Position numbers and translations under genes: made by a program
Assembly (NCBI GenBank): GCA_031275395.1
Contig: JAISOU010000030.1
Coordinates: 1-27,727, forward strand
Direction of reading: 5' to 3'
DNA: 27,727 nucleotides
From: Helicobacteraceae bacterium
GTDB lineage: Bacteria > Campylobacterota > Campylobacteria > Campylobacterales > SZUA-545
In this document: positions 9,939 to 18,836 of the stretch, piece after piece
Layout: every line of letters starts with the position of its first letter
Position numbering within the stretch: the stretch's first letter is position 1
The notes under the pieces: generated by a model
Told to the model about the DNA's origin: nothing
Database searches by the model: none
Seen by the model: only the letters and a program-made list of their open reading frames with translations

Positions 9939-11096
9939 TTAAACATTTTGTGACTTATTTCCGCTAAGATATTTAATAAGAAGCATAATAGCCACCGCCT
10001 CCGCCATACTAGCGAGAATAAACGCGGAATACTCGTCTTCATTTAGAAGATTTCCATTATGCCCTATTGTGGCGATCGCCACTAAAAAGGTTAATGGCAT
10101 AGATTGCGATAAACCGATTTGGACTCTCTCTGAAAAGACAAAAACGGAGCGAAAAGAGATCAGCGAAGCAAATAGGCGAATCGCGGTCATAGAGAGCAAT
10201 ATCAAAAACGCGGCGATCGCCACGCTCGGTTTAGAAACCGCGTTTAGATCGAGCGTGCCGCCAACATATACGAAAAAGATCGGCGCTAAAAACCCAAAGC
10301 CTAAAGATCCCAATTTTTTGGGCAGATCGGTTTTGTGCTTAAAGTAGTTGGATATAAACATTCCCGCCACAAAAGCGCCTAAAACAAGCTCTAAGCGCAG
10401 ATAGATCGCGGCGGCTACGAGCGCGAAAAAAAGCGCTATCGCAATGCGCATATCTTCGTCAAGGCTATCCTGATCGGGCATAATCATTTTTTTCAACTTT
10501 GGAAACCACCAAAAAAGAGCGTTTGAAAGGCTAAAAAACAGCCAGACGCAAAGCAAAACAAAGATCAGCGTCGCCATTGTTTGAAAAAACTCGACGTTTA
10601 AGCCTTTAAGTTGAACAAATCCGCTAAGAGTCGTTAAAACGCAAATGCTAAGAAGTTCGCCGATAATACCCAGTTTCAAACCGAAACTTAACCATTCGCT
10701 TCTTCCTCTGGCGTGGATCAAAACGACAATCATACCCACCGAAATCGTAGGTAAAGCGGCGATATAGATCGGCGAAAGATTAAACGCCAAAACGATTGCG
10801 ATCGAAAGCGAATAAAGAATAACAAAAAACAACGCGATTCTCCGCCACATCGTTTTTTTAAGCGCGCTAAACTCTCGCAGATCGGCCTCCATACCCGCTA
10901 AGAACATTAGATATAAAAAGCCGACTTTAGCGATAGAATCAAATAGATCGCCGCCGCCTTCAAAAAAGCCAAAAAACGCGGCGATCGCGCCCAAAATAAT
11001 CTCCGTTACCGAAACGGGAAACCCCGTTAGCCGCGAAAAAAACGGCGAGATCATAATTAGAAGCGAAAGCGCCGCAAGAAGAGATATATTTTCCAC
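9939..11096 (-). CDS. Cation:proton antiporter (CPA2 type, membrane domain only)
   Basis: A 385-residue protein with about 12 membrane segments and the look of the CPA2/KefB-type exchangers: FLAGMEADLREF near residue 65, and LVLGAFVAGMFIS near 240. It lacks the C-terminal TrkA-N regulatory domain of KefB/KefC, so it is a bare Na+/H+ or K+/H+ exchanger; the ion cannot be told from sequence. The start is GTG at 11096, immediately next to the TAA of cdsA (TAAGTG) with no clear ribosome site, which suggests translational coupling to cdsA. It is followed after 21 bases by torF. Confidence 0.88.
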   Translation of the reverse strand: MENISLLAALSLLIMISPFFSRLTGFPVSVTEIILGAIAAFFGFFEGGGDLFDSIAKVGFLYLMFLAGMEADLREFSALKKTMWRRIALFFVILYSLSIAIVLAFNLSPIYIAALPTISVGMIVVLIHARGRSEWLSFGLKLGIIGELLSICVLTTLSGFVQLKGLNVEFFQTMATLIFVLLCVWLFFSLSNALFWWFPKLKKMIMPDQDSLDEDMRIAIALFFALVAAAIYLRLELVLGAFVAGMFISNYFKHKTDLPKKLGSLGFGFLAPIFFVYVGGTLDLNAVSKPSVAIAAFLILLSMTAIRLFASLISFRSVFVFSERVQIGLSQSMPLTFLVAIATIGHNGNLLNEDEYSAFILASMAEAVAIMLLIKYLSGNKSQNV

Positions 11097-11894
11097 TTAA
11101 AACGCCAAGCGAAGTCCGAAAAGTAAAACGACGCCCGCAAATAGATAGCCGTCTATACGATCAAGCGCTCCGCCGTGTCCGGGCAGGATATTTCCGCTAT
11201 CTTTTACGCCCGCTTTTCGTTTAAGAAAACTCTCGAAAAGATCGCCAAAAATCGACGCGATCGCGCATAGAACCGTAATCAAAAGCGCCGACCAAAAACC
11301 AAGCGAAACGGATAGATCGCCGATCGTTCTTTCCGGCATAAAAAAACCCGCAATCATTCCAAATATCGCGGCGGCTGTAATTCCGCCCGCTACCCCCTCG
11401 ATCGTTTTGCCCGGACTCGTCGGGCTAAAGGGCGTTTTGCCTAGCGTTTTGCCCGCGTAATACGCGCCCGCGTCGCACGCGATCACAATCGCAAGAAGCC
11501 AAACGTAAGAATAGATCCCAAACTCGACATAGAGCGAAAACAAAAACAGAAGCGGCGCGGCGGGATATAACAAAGGCAAAGCGATTTTAAGATCGCGCTT
11601 TTGATCAAAGGCTACGATCGACGCGGCGATCAGGATCGCTAAAACGACCGCTTCAATCGGACGCGGATAGAATATAGCGACGATCCATACGACGATTGTC
11701 GCAAGCCACAACCCAAGATTTTTTTCGTAGCCAAAAAGCGTTAGCGCCTCTTTAGACGCGGCGATAAATACGATCGTTAAAAAACCGCCGATCAACCATT
11801 TGGAATGAAATATCCCCGCCGCGACGACGATCGCAAATAAAATTAAACCCGTTCGCCATCTTTGCGCGTCGTTTTTAAACTTTGAAAAATCCAT
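11097..11894 (-). CDS. cdsA: Phosphatidate cytidylyltransferase (CDP-diglyceride synthase)
   Basis: CdsA converts phosphatidic acid and CTP into CDP-diacylglycerol, the branch point for membrane phospholipids; it is an inner-membrane enzyme. The 265-residue product has about seven to eight membrane helices. The C-terminal family signature is complete: SFLKRKAGVKDSG and then PGHGGALDRIDG. Upstream are the conserved CDAGAYYAG and SPGKTIEGVAGG. I start it at ATG 11894 (MDFSKFKN), preceded by the purine-rich AAAAAGGGGAGG. A longer frame back to 11996 adds 34 residues rich in basic residues with no family match. In several related genomes cdsA is followed by dxr; here it is followed directly by an antiporter. 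Confidence 0.93.
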   Translation of the reverse strand: MDFSKFKNDAQRWRTGLILFAIVVAAGIFHSKWLIGGFLTIVFIAASKEALTLFGYEKNLGLWLATIVVWIVAIFYPRPIEAVVLAILIAASIVAFDQKRDLKIALPLLYPAAPLLFLFSLYVEFGIYSYVWLLAIVIACDAGAYYAGKTLGKTPFSPTSPGKTIEGVAGGITAAAIFGMIAGFFMPERTIGDLSVSLGFWSALLITVLCAIASIFGDLFESFLKRKAGVKDSGNILPGHGGALDRIDGYLFAGVVLLFGLRLAF

Positions 11895-12367
11895 ATCCTC
11901 CCCTTTTTGCCAAACGCCAAAATCGGTAAAAGCGATCGCGCGCTTCACGCGTTTCGTCAAAAGCGCCGAAACGCGGCGCGGCGGCTTTGAAAACATATTC
12001 TAGTTTAGACGGGCTTTTAGAGCGCGGAAACGGCAAAGGTTGGTCGCGTCCAAACTGGTTCGGGTTGGTTGGGTTAGTCCGATCGGCGCTCCGCGCTTTG
12101 CGCCCCCGCGAAGCGATATAGCGCGTACCCGCGCGTTATCGCGGAGAAATGCAGCGCTACCGCTTCGTCGCGGGAATAGTTCTGGCAAACGGACAAAGCG
12201 ATCGGCTTATGGCGAAACCGTCTTTAACAAAGCAAAAACGGCATATACATAGGTTTTGAATCGTCGTTTATACAAGAATAACTCTATTGGCAGGGCGCGG
12301 ATTTGATTTTTATCGCCGTTTTAAGTATAAAGTAGTATTGTTGCGCCTCAAAAACGGGGGAGCTTCA
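11895..12367. other. Divergent intergenic region, cdsA / sulP
   Basis: About 470 bases with no convincing gene between divergent cdsA and sulP. The middle is GC-rich and palindromic (see 12104-12175). The end toward sulP is AT-rich, with TATAAAGT near 12326 as a weak promoter candidate about 40 bases from the ATG. Short open frames on both strands are most simply explained by the high GC content of the palindrome. Confidence 0.5.
12104..12175. repeat. GC-rich imperfect palindrome, possible degenerate repeat copy
   Basis: The arms CCCGCGAAGCG and CGCTTCGTCGCGGG are inverted repeats that differ by a 3-base insertion. They enclose a smaller GC-rich segment with GCGCGTACCCGCGCG. The preceding CTCCGCGCTTTGCGCC matches the block CCTCCGCGCTTTGCGCCG of repeat copy C, so this may be a fourth, badly decayed copy of the dispersed repeat. 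The TTTGGATT border is not found. Confidence 0.4.
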
Positions 12368-14101
12368 ATGGCGTTGATCGGCGAAACCTTAAACAAGATT
12401 CACAATCTATACGGCGCGCAATTAGCGCACTCTTTGCGTTCGGGCTATTCGTTGAAAAGTTTTGTTTCCGACGCGATTGCCGGTCTTACCGTCGCGGTGA
12501 TTGCCGTGCCGCTTGCAATGGCGATTGCGATCGCGAGCGGTTTGCCTCCCGAAAAAGGGCTTTTTACGGCTATCGTCGCGGGTTTTTGTATATCCGCGTT
12601 TGGCGGCAGCAAGTTTCAGATCGGCGGACCGACCGCCGCGTTTGCCGTTACGGTCGCTACGGTTCATTTGGAACACGGCATAGAAGGACTCGCTATCGCG
12701 ACGATTATGGCGGGCGCGATTCTTATCGTTATGGGCTTTTGCAGAGCGGGCGTTTTAATCAAGTTTATTCCATACCCCGTGATCACGGGTTTTACAAGCG
12801 GAATTGCGATCTTGCTGATGTTTTCGCAAGTAAAAGATTTTTTTGGACTTGAAATCAAGGGAGAGTTGCCGCCCGATTTTCTACATCGCGCCGCCGTTTA
12901 TGCGCAAAACTTTGATTCGATCAATTTTGTCGCGCTTGGCGTGGCGATCGCGTCGGTGGCGATTATCCTTTTATGCAAGCGTTTTATTCCCAAAATCCCC
13001 GGCCCCGTCGTCGTGGTCGGCGCGATGGGTTTGCTATCAATCTGCGTCGATCTGCCGATCGACACTATCGAAAGCCGTTTTGGCGACATTCCAAACACGT
13101 TGCCGGCGCCCGTAGCGCCGACGATCACGCTTGATCTTGTACGCAAACTTTTTCCAAGCGCATTGACGATCGCGCTGCTTGCGGGAATCGAATCGCTTTT
13201 GAGCGCGATGGTGGCGGACGGTATGGCGGGGACTCGGCATAACTCAAACGCGGAGCTAATCGGGCAAGGAGCGGCGAACGTGGCAAGCGCGTTTTTTGGC
13301 GGCATCTGCGCCACGGGCGCTTTGGCGCGAACCGCCGCGAACATTCAAAACGGCGCGAAAAGCCCCGTTTCGGGCATACTTCACGCGGCGTGGCTGATTT
13401 TGATTATGTATTTGCTCGCGCCGTTTATCGCTAAAGTGCCGCTTGCGGCGCTATCTGGAATCTTGGTTATTATCGCGTGGAATATGTGCGAATTAAAGCG
13501 CGTCAAATCGATTTTACGAGCGCCTAAAAGCGACGCGGCGGTTTTGTTTATGACATTGCTTTTAACGGCGCTTGTCGATCTGAATATAGCGATCTTGGCG
13601 GGCATATCTATGGCTTCGTTAGTATTTATCCAAAAAATGATGGAAGGCACGCAGATCAGATCGTTTAAGGAGGCGCAAGAAGGAACGTTAGGCGAAGAGG
13701 AAGGCGATCCCGACGCGATCAGTAAAAAAATCGTGCCGAACAATACCGAAGTTTACGAGCTTTTCGGACCTTTGTTTTTCGGCGTGGCGGAGCGTTTGCG
13801 CGACACGCTTCGTATCTTTTCCAAACCGCCCAAAGTCTTTATTTTACGAATGCGTTACGTACCTATGGCGGACGCGGCGGGATTAAACGCGTTGGAGGAG
13901 CTACACGACAGCGCGGCTAAACAGGGGACGACGCTAGTTTTAAGCGGCGTTAATAGCAAGGTTTATCATAGTATTCGCAAAGCGGGTTTGCATAAACTCA
14001 TAGGCGAGGCGAATATATGCGATCATATCGATCGCGCGATCGCGAGAGCCGAAGCGATCGTGGAGGCTAACGAAATCTTAAACGAGCATAAAGCGCAGTA
14101 G
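12368..14101 (+). CDS. SulP family inorganic anion transporter with STAS domain
   Basis: A 577-residue protein of the SulP/SLC26 family, which imports sulfate, bicarbonate or other anions across the inner membrane. The transmembrane part (about 35-420) has the family motif region GLTVAVIAVPLAMAIAIASG followed by FQIGGPTAAFAV. A cytoplasmic STAS domain occupies about 450-560. In its key loop the usual Asp-x-Ser/Thr-Gly reads DAAG, so the phosphorylatable hydroxyl residue of anti-sigma-antagonist-type STAS domains is absent. ATG 12368 is chosen because CGGGGGAG lies just upstream; a TTG-initiated extension from 12287 has no such site. The substrate is uncertain. The TSUP permease is the next gene on the same strand, but it has its own promoter. 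Confidence 0.9.
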   Translation: MALIGETLNKIHNLYGAQLAHSLRSGYSLKSFVSDAIAGLTVAVIAVPLAMAIAIASGLPPEKGLFTAIVAGFCISAFGGSKFQIGGPTAAFAVTVATVHLEHGIEGLAIATIMAGAILIVMGFCRAGVLIKFIPYPVITGFTSGIAILLMFSQVKDFFGLEIKGELPPDFLHRAAVYAQNFDSINFVALGVAIASVAIILLCKRFIPKIPGPVVVVGAMGLLSICVDLPIDTIESRFGDIPNTLPAPVAPTITLDLVRKLFPSALTIALLAGIESLLSAMVADGMAGTRHNSNAELIGQGAANVASAFFGGICATGALARTAANIQNGAKSPVSGILHAAWLILIMYLLAPFIAKVPLAALSGILVIIAWNMCELKRVKSILRAPKSDAAVLFMTLLLTALVDLNIAILAGISMASLVFIQKMMEGTQIRSFKEAQEGTLGEEEGDPDAISKKIVPNNTEVYELFGPLFFGVAERLRDTLRIFSKPPKVFILRMRYVPMADAAGLNALEELHDSAAKQGTTLVLSGVNSKVYHSIRKAGLHKLIGEANICDHIDRAIARAEAIVEANEILNEHKAQ

Positions 14102-14280
14102 CAAGCGCTATTCGCGCCGCTTGCGGAAAACGAACGTTGATATACAACCGCCAGGTTCGCTTTTTGATCGTCTTGCGATCGAAAATAAAGCGGATTATAT
14201 TGTCGCTTACGATCCGTATAAATAAAAGTCATCGCAAAGCGGTTAAATCGCTTTACAGAGGTAAAATTGCGCGTCGATCT

Positions 14281-14310
14281 TTGTCCTGATTTTGGCAAAG
14301 CGAGTATAAT
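14281..14310 (+). promoter_or_regulatory. Promoter of TSUP-uvrA operon
   Basis: TTGTCC (14281-14286) and a perfect TATAAT (14305-14310) are separated by 18 bases, and the TATAAT lies 29 bases ahead of the TSUP ATG. This is the best sigma-70-like promoter in the window. Confidence 0.55.
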
Positions 14311-14339
14311 ATGCGTTTTTGCATTAAATCGGCGGGTAA

Positions 14340-15089
14340 ATGGAAAATCTACTATTCTTGGTCGTCGGCGCGACGGCTGGCGTTCTCTCGGGTTTTTTTG
14401 GAATCGGCGGCGGGCTGATCGTCGTTCCGCTTTGCGTCGTTTTGGGCGAAGGCGTCAAATCGGCGATCGCGCTATCGGCAATGCAGATGACCTTTTCGTC
14501 CGTATATGGCAGTTACGCGCATATAAAAAACGGAATGTTTGATCCGCGCGACTATCTTTGGCTAGGGCTTGGCGGCGTAACGGGCGCGGCGATCGGCGCG
14601 CTTTTGTTGGGGGCGGTTTCGGCGCATTTTGCGGCGATTTTTTTTCTTGTTATGCTGATTATCGGCTTTTTACGAATCGCGAGCGCCAAAGCCGAAGGAA
14701 AAAAAGAGGCGAAGTTTCCTCCGCATTGGTTATTATTTGCGTCGGGACTTTTTGTCGGCATTTATGCGGGAATGGTGGGCGTGGGCGGCGGTTTTTTGCT
14801 AGTTGCGATTATGACCGGATTTCTTGGAACGTCGATTAAAAACGCAGTGGCGATCAGCCTCTTTTTTACGCTATTTGTAGGAAGCGGCGCGTTCGCCGCT
14901 TACGCGTTAAGCGGTATGGTGGATTTTACCAAAGGAGCGTTCTTATCGATCGGCGCTCTTAGCGGAGTGCGAGGCGGGATATGGCTTGCCTCTAAAACAA
15001 GCGCAAAAAACCATAAATATTTGGTTGTAGCGACATATCTTTTAATGATCGTCGTTATGATCTATAAAATTGCAAAAGGCGAGATATGA
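14340..15089 (+). CDS. TauE/SafE (TSUP) family permease
   Basis: A 249-residue integral membrane protein with the two-fold repeat typical of the TSUP family. The motif FFGIGGGLIVVPL near residue 20 recurs as GMVGVGGGFLLVAI near 140, with about four helices in each half. Characterised members export sulfite, sulfoacetate or related organosulfur anions; the substrate here is not determined. The stop codon overlaps the uvrA start by four bases (ATGA), so translation of the two is probably coupled, although they share no obvious pathway. A SulP transporter lies directly upstream, which makes sulfur-anion handling plausible as a local theme (inference). Confidence 0.88.
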   Translation: MENLLFLVVGATAGVLSGFFGIGGGLIVVPLCVVLGEGVKSAIALSAMQMTFSSVYGSYAHIKNGMFDPRDYLWLGLGGVTGAAIGALLLGAVSAHFAAIFFLVMLIIGFLRIASAKAEGKKEAKFPPHWLLFASGLFVGIYAGMVGVGGGFLLVAIMTGFLGTSIKNAVAISLFFTLFVGSGAFAAYALSGMVDFTKGAFLSIGALSGVRGGIWLASKTSAKNHKYLVVATYLLMIVVMIYKIAKGEI

Positions 15090-17896
15090 ACGACTTTATA
15101 GATATACGCGGGGCTAGAGAGAACAATCTTAAAAATATCAGCCTGAAAATCCCTAAAAATAAACTCGTGGTAATGACGGGTATTTCAGGTAGCGGAAAAA
15201 GCACTTTAGCGTTTAAGACGCTTTACGCCGAAGGGCAAAGGCGATATATAGAAAGCCTTTCAAGTTACGCGCGGCAGTTTTTAGATCGAGTGGGCAAGCC
15301 GGACGTAGATAAGATCGAAGGACTCACGCCCGCGATCGCGATCGACCAAAAAACGACAAGCAAAAACCCGCGATCGACGGTCGGAACGATCACGGAGATA
15401 TACGATTACCTTCGCCTTCTTTACACAAGGGTGGGAGTTCAGCATTGCCATATATGCGGAAAACCGATTAGCCAAATGAGCGCGTCGGACATTATAGAGC
15501 AGATATTAAAATTGCCGGAAAACAGCAAAACGATTATTATCGCGCCAATCGTCAAAGAGAAGAAGGGATCTTTTAACGACGAGCTTGAAAGTTTGCGTCA
15601 AAAAGGTTTTGTTAGAGCGCAGATCGACGGCGTAACGGCGCGTTTAGACGAGGATATAACGTTAGATAAAAATAAAAAGCACACAATTAAAGCAATCGTC
15701 GATCGTATAGTCGTAAAACCAGAAAACGCCGATCGGATCGCAAGCGCTGTGGAACGAGCGTTAAAAGAGAGTTTTGGACAGGTGGAGATCGAGATAGAAA
15801 ACGCCGAAGAGGTCGCAATCGCAAAGCATTATCACTACTCTGAACATTCGGCGTGTTTTGATTGTAAAATTAGTTTTGAATCGCTAGAGCCGCTCGCCTT
15901 TTCGTTTAACTCGCATAAAGGCGCTTGCCCCGTATGCGACGGGTTGGGTTCGCGCTTTGTGATCAACGCGCAAAAAATCATATCGCCGATGTATTCGATC
16001 GCAAACGGAGCGGTTAATATTTTTTATAAAAATAGTTATTACGACAAATTTTTAACCGCCTTTTGCGAGCAGGCAAATATCAATACGAAAGTTCCTTTTG
16101 AAACCTTAAGCGAGCGCGATCAAAAAGCGATTATGCACGGATCGATCGAAGAGGTTAGATTTCATTGGAAATATCATCTGATCGAAAAGAAATGGAACGG
16201 GGCGTTAAACGCGGCGTACGATATGTTTAAGGACGAGCGCGAGATTAGCGAATATATGATCGAAAAACCGTGCGACGCATGCGGCGGGCGCAGATTAAAG
16301 CCTGAAAGCCTCTCCGTAAGGGTCGCGGATATTACAATCGGCGAAGCGATCGAAATGCCGATCGAAGAGTGCTACGCTTTTTACTGCGACGAAAAACGCT
16401 TTAGCTATTTGAGCGAACAGCAACAAACGATCGCGTCGCCAATTTTGAAAGAGATACGCGAACGACTATTTTTTCTTAACGACGTCGGTTTGGGTTATCT
16501 AACGTTAGGGCGCGACGCAAGGACGATCAGCGGCGGCGAAAGCCAGCGAATCCGTATTGCGAGTCAGATCGGCAGCGGTTTAACGGGGGTGATGTACGTT
16601 TTAGACGAACCGAGCATCGGTTTGCACGAGCGCGATACGATCAAACTGATTCGCACTTTGAAAAGTTTGCGCGATCGCGGCAATAGCGTGATTGTCGTCG
16701 AACACGACAAAGAAACGATAGAAAGCGCGGATTTCGCCATCGATATTGGGCCGGGCGCGGGAAAAAACGGAGGCGAAGTTTTATTTGCGGGCAATGCGGA
16801 GGAATTAAAAAACGCTAATACTTTAACGAGCGATTATCTTGTAGGACGCAAGAAAATCGATCGCGCAAAGAATCGTCCGCAAACCGATTGGCTAGAAATA
16901 AAAAACGTAACGCTAAACAACATTAACGATTTATCATTAAAGATTCCTCTCGGCTCTTTTACCGTTGTTACGGGAGTTAGCGGAAGCGGCAAAAGTTCGT
17001 TAATACTACAAACGCTTTTACCCGTAGCGCAAGAGTTATTAAATCACGCGCATAAAGTCAAAAAAATTCAGGGCGTAACAATCGACGGAATGGAGCGCCT
17101 AGACAAGGTAATATATCTCGATCAATCGCCGATCGGACGCACGCCGCGAAGCATACCTGCGACATATACGGGTATGATGGACGATATTCGCGCGGTATTT
17201 ACCGAAACAAAAGAGGCAAAATTGCGCGGTTACGGAGCAAGCCGTTTTAGTTTCAACGTCAAAGGCGGACGTTGCGAGAGTTGTCAGGGCGAAGGAGAGA
17301 TCAAGATTGAAATGCACTTTTTGCCCGATATTATGGTTAAATGCGACGTATGCCATGGAGGTAGATATAACGCGCAAACTTTAGAGGTAAAATATCGCGG
17401 AAAATCGATCGCCGACGTATTAAGTATGAGCGTAGATGAAGCGGCCGTTTTTTTCGCTACGCATCAAAAGATCGCGCAGAAGTTACAGACTTTGCAAAAC
17501 GTTGGATTAGGATATATTTTGCTTGGGCAAAATGCGGTTACGCTTTCGGGCGGCGAGGCTCAGAGAATCAAGTTAAGTAAAGAGCTTTCAAGAACCGACA
17601 CGGGACAAACGCTTTATATTCTCGACGAACCTACAACGGGCTTGCATTTTGCCGACGTGGATAAACTTGTCGCCGTATTGCAACATTTAGTAGATTTGGG
17701 CAACAGCGCGATCGTGATCGAACATAATTTAGACGTGATTAAAAACGCCGACTGGATCATAGATTTAGGTCCGGAGGGCGGACGAAACGGCGGACGATTG
17801 GTCGATTGCGGTTCCGCGCAAGACGTTGCGGATCGCTACAAAAAAACGGGTAGCTACACGGGCGAGTTTTTAGCGCGCGAATTTGCGCTAAAATAA
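15086..17896 (+). CDS. uvrA: Excinuclease ABC subunit A
   Basis: UvrA is the damage-recognition ATPase of nucleotide excision repair and acts with UvrB. The 936-residue product is full length with two ABC modules. The first Walker A is GISGSGKST (near 32-40), followed by zinc-binding pairs CFDC and CPVC, and signature ISGGESQR. The second Walker A is GVSGSGKSS (near 630), followed by zinc-binding CESC and CDVC, signature LSGGEAQR and Walker B LYILDEPTTGLH. All catalytic elements are present. The start ATG overlaps the TSUP stop codon. Confidence 0.98.
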   Translation: MNDFIDIRGARENNLKNISLKIPKNKLVVMTGISGSGKSTLAFKTLYAEGQRRYIESLSSYARQFLDRVGKPDVDKIEGLTPAIAIDQKTTSKNPRSTVGTITEIYDYLRLLYTRVGVQHCHICGKPISQMSASDIIEQILKLPENSKTIIIAPIVKEKKGSFNDELESLRQKGFVRAQIDGVTARLDEDITLDKNKKHTIKAIVDRIVVKPENADRIASAVERALKESFGQVEIEIENAEEVAIAKHYHYSEHSACFDCKISFESLEPLAFSFNSHKGACPVCDGLGSRFVINAQKIISPMYSIANGAVNIFYKNSYYDKFLTAFCEQANINTKVPFETLSERDQKAIMHGSIEEVRFHWKYHLIEKKWNGALNAAYDMFKDEREISEYMIEKPCDACGGRRLKPESLSVRVADITIGEAIEMPIEECYAFYCDEKRFSYLSEQQQTIASPILKEIRERLFFLNDVGLGYLTLGRDARTISGGESQRIRIASQIGSGLTGVMYVLDEPSIGLHERDTIKLIRTLKSLRDRGNSVIVVEHDKETIESADFAIDIGPGAGKNGGEVLFAGNAEELKNANTLTSDYLVGRKKIDRAKNRPQTDWLEIKNVTLNNINDLSLKIPLGSFTVVTGVSGSGKSSLILQTLLPVAQELLNHAHKVKKIQGVTIDGMERLDKVIYLDQSPIGRTPRSIPATYTGMMDDIRAVFTETKEAKLRGYGASRFSFNVKGGRCESCQGEGEIKIEMHFLPDIMVKCDVCHGGRYNAQTLEVKYRGKSIADVLSMSVDEAAVFFATHQKIAQKLQTLQNVGLGYILLGQNAVTLSGGEAQRIKLSKELSRTDTGQTLYILDEPTTGLHFADVDKLVAVLQHLVDLGNSAIVIEHNLDVIKNADWIIDLGPEGGRNGGRLVDCGSAQDVADRYKKTGSYTGEFLAREFALK

Positions 17897-17917
17897 ATTT
17901 TTAGGAAGGTAAGAAAG

Positions 17918-18247
17918 ATGATCGACAAACAAGTTAAGATATTGTTGGTTTTAGTATCTTTAGCGCTTGCGCTATCGATCGCCAATAGCGCGGCGTTGTT
18001 TTTTGCGTATCGGGAGATAAACGCAAAAGTTGCCGTTATCGAAACGCAAAGCTCTGTTGCGCCAAGCAAAATGCAAACGAGCGTTGAAGATTCCCAAACC
18101 TCTTCGGATGAGGTAGAGATATACAACGTGCATTTTGCCGTTAAGGAGCCGCAAGAGTTTTATGAGGACGAAGAGGCGACAGACGAGGAGATTGCTCCCG
18201 TTAAATACTCTCAGTCTGCGCGACGCGACGCTAAGTGCAATGATTAA
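17918..18247 (+). CDS. Small single-pass membrane protein, unknown
   Basis: A 109-residue protein with one hydrophobic segment (about 7-30). A polar stretch follows, and then a very acidic tail (EFYEDEEATDEEIAP near residues 80-94). I do not recognise the family. The ATG has a good ribosome site (AGGAAGG) 21 bases after uvrA, and its end overlaps the next gene by 8 bases, so it belongs to the uvrA transcription unit. The topology is probably inner-membrane anchored with the acidic part as a soluble tail, but the side of the membrane is not clear. Confidence 0.6.
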   Translation: MIDKQVKILLVLVSLALALSIANSAALFFAYREINAKVAVIETQSSVAPSKMQTSVEDSQTSSDEVEIYNVHFAVKEPQEFYEDEEATDEEIAPVKYSQSARRDAKCND

Positions 18248-18824
18248 AAGAGCGATCAGGGATCTGGACAAAAGCTACTACGTTTCGATTGGGGGCGACA
18301 AGGAGTTTGACTATGGGCTGGACGGAGGTATTTCGGTACTGGGACATTATATCGCTTCGTTAGTTTCATACGAAGAGGTTTTGGAAGCGCTTTTGCCGCA
18401 CAAACTCTTTGTATCGGGTCCGCATACCGACGAAAAGCCAGACTTAAACAGCGGTTCTTTTGGGCGTTATAATCCGGAAGCGATCCGCCACATACGCGGG
18501 GTTTTTCAAGAAACTTTTGGCGATCAAGAGTTTTTGCGAGAAACCGTAGAGCTTTATCATAAGCATTTGCAGCCAAGATTTGACGCTATGCTTAGCTGCT
18601 ATTCCGAAATAAACCAGAGCGCTTCGCTCAAAGCGGAACTTGTGGAGGCATACGAAACGCCCACGCGCGGATATTTTCGCGGTCACTTACATTCTTGCTA
18701 TGATATTTACGATACCGACACAATTCGTACTTTTTGGCTAAGGCGGGCGATCGACGGAACCGATTTGGAATTTTATGAAATGCTTCAAATTATAAAAACC
18801 GCGTATGAGCGTACATACGACTAA
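18240..18824 (+). CDS. Conserved-looking protein of unknown function
   Basis: A 194-residue soluble protein, start MIKRAIRDLDKSYY, overlapping the previous gene by 8 bases. I prefer this ATG to an in-frame ATG at 18135, whose extra 35 residues are arginine-rich and lie wholly inside the preceding gene. The sequence is rich in aromatic and acidic residues (SFGRYNPEAIRHIRGVF, ELYHKHLQPRFD, RGHLHSCYDIYDTD, TFWLRRAIDGTDLEFYEML) and has no signal peptide or membrane segment. It has the even composition of a real folded protein, but I cannot assign a family. It sits in the uvrA-crcB run, 12 bases before the presumed crcB start. Confidence 0.65.
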   Translation: MIKRAIRDLDKSYYVSIGGDKEFDYGLDGGISVLGHYIASLVSYEEVLEALLPHKLFVSGPHTDEKPDLNSGSFGRYNPEAIRHIRGVFQETFGDQEFLRETVELYHKHLQPRFDAMLSCYSEINQSASLKAELVEAYETPTRGYFRGHLHSCYDIYDTDTIRTFWLRRAIDGTDLEFYEMLQIIKTAYERTYD

Positions 18825-18836
18825 GAAGGATTTTTT

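Noticed and set aside
11895-11996. 34-residue N-terminal extension of CdsA
   Set aside because: The extension is basic with no family match, and a purine-rich ribosome site precedes the internal ATG at 11894.
12000-12100. Possible tRNA around GGTTCGGGT
   Set aside because: No cloverleaf arms or acceptor stem could be paired around it. I found no tRNA or rRNA anywhere in the window.
12000-12252. Two short ORFs, one on each strand, between cdsA and sulP
   Set aside because: They read through the GC-rich palindrome, are arginine-rich and lack ribosome sites; they are most likely by-products of composition.
12898-13344. 148-residue minus-strand ORF
   Set aside because: It lies wholly antisense to the well-supported SulP gene; its long frame follows from the biased codon use of that gene.
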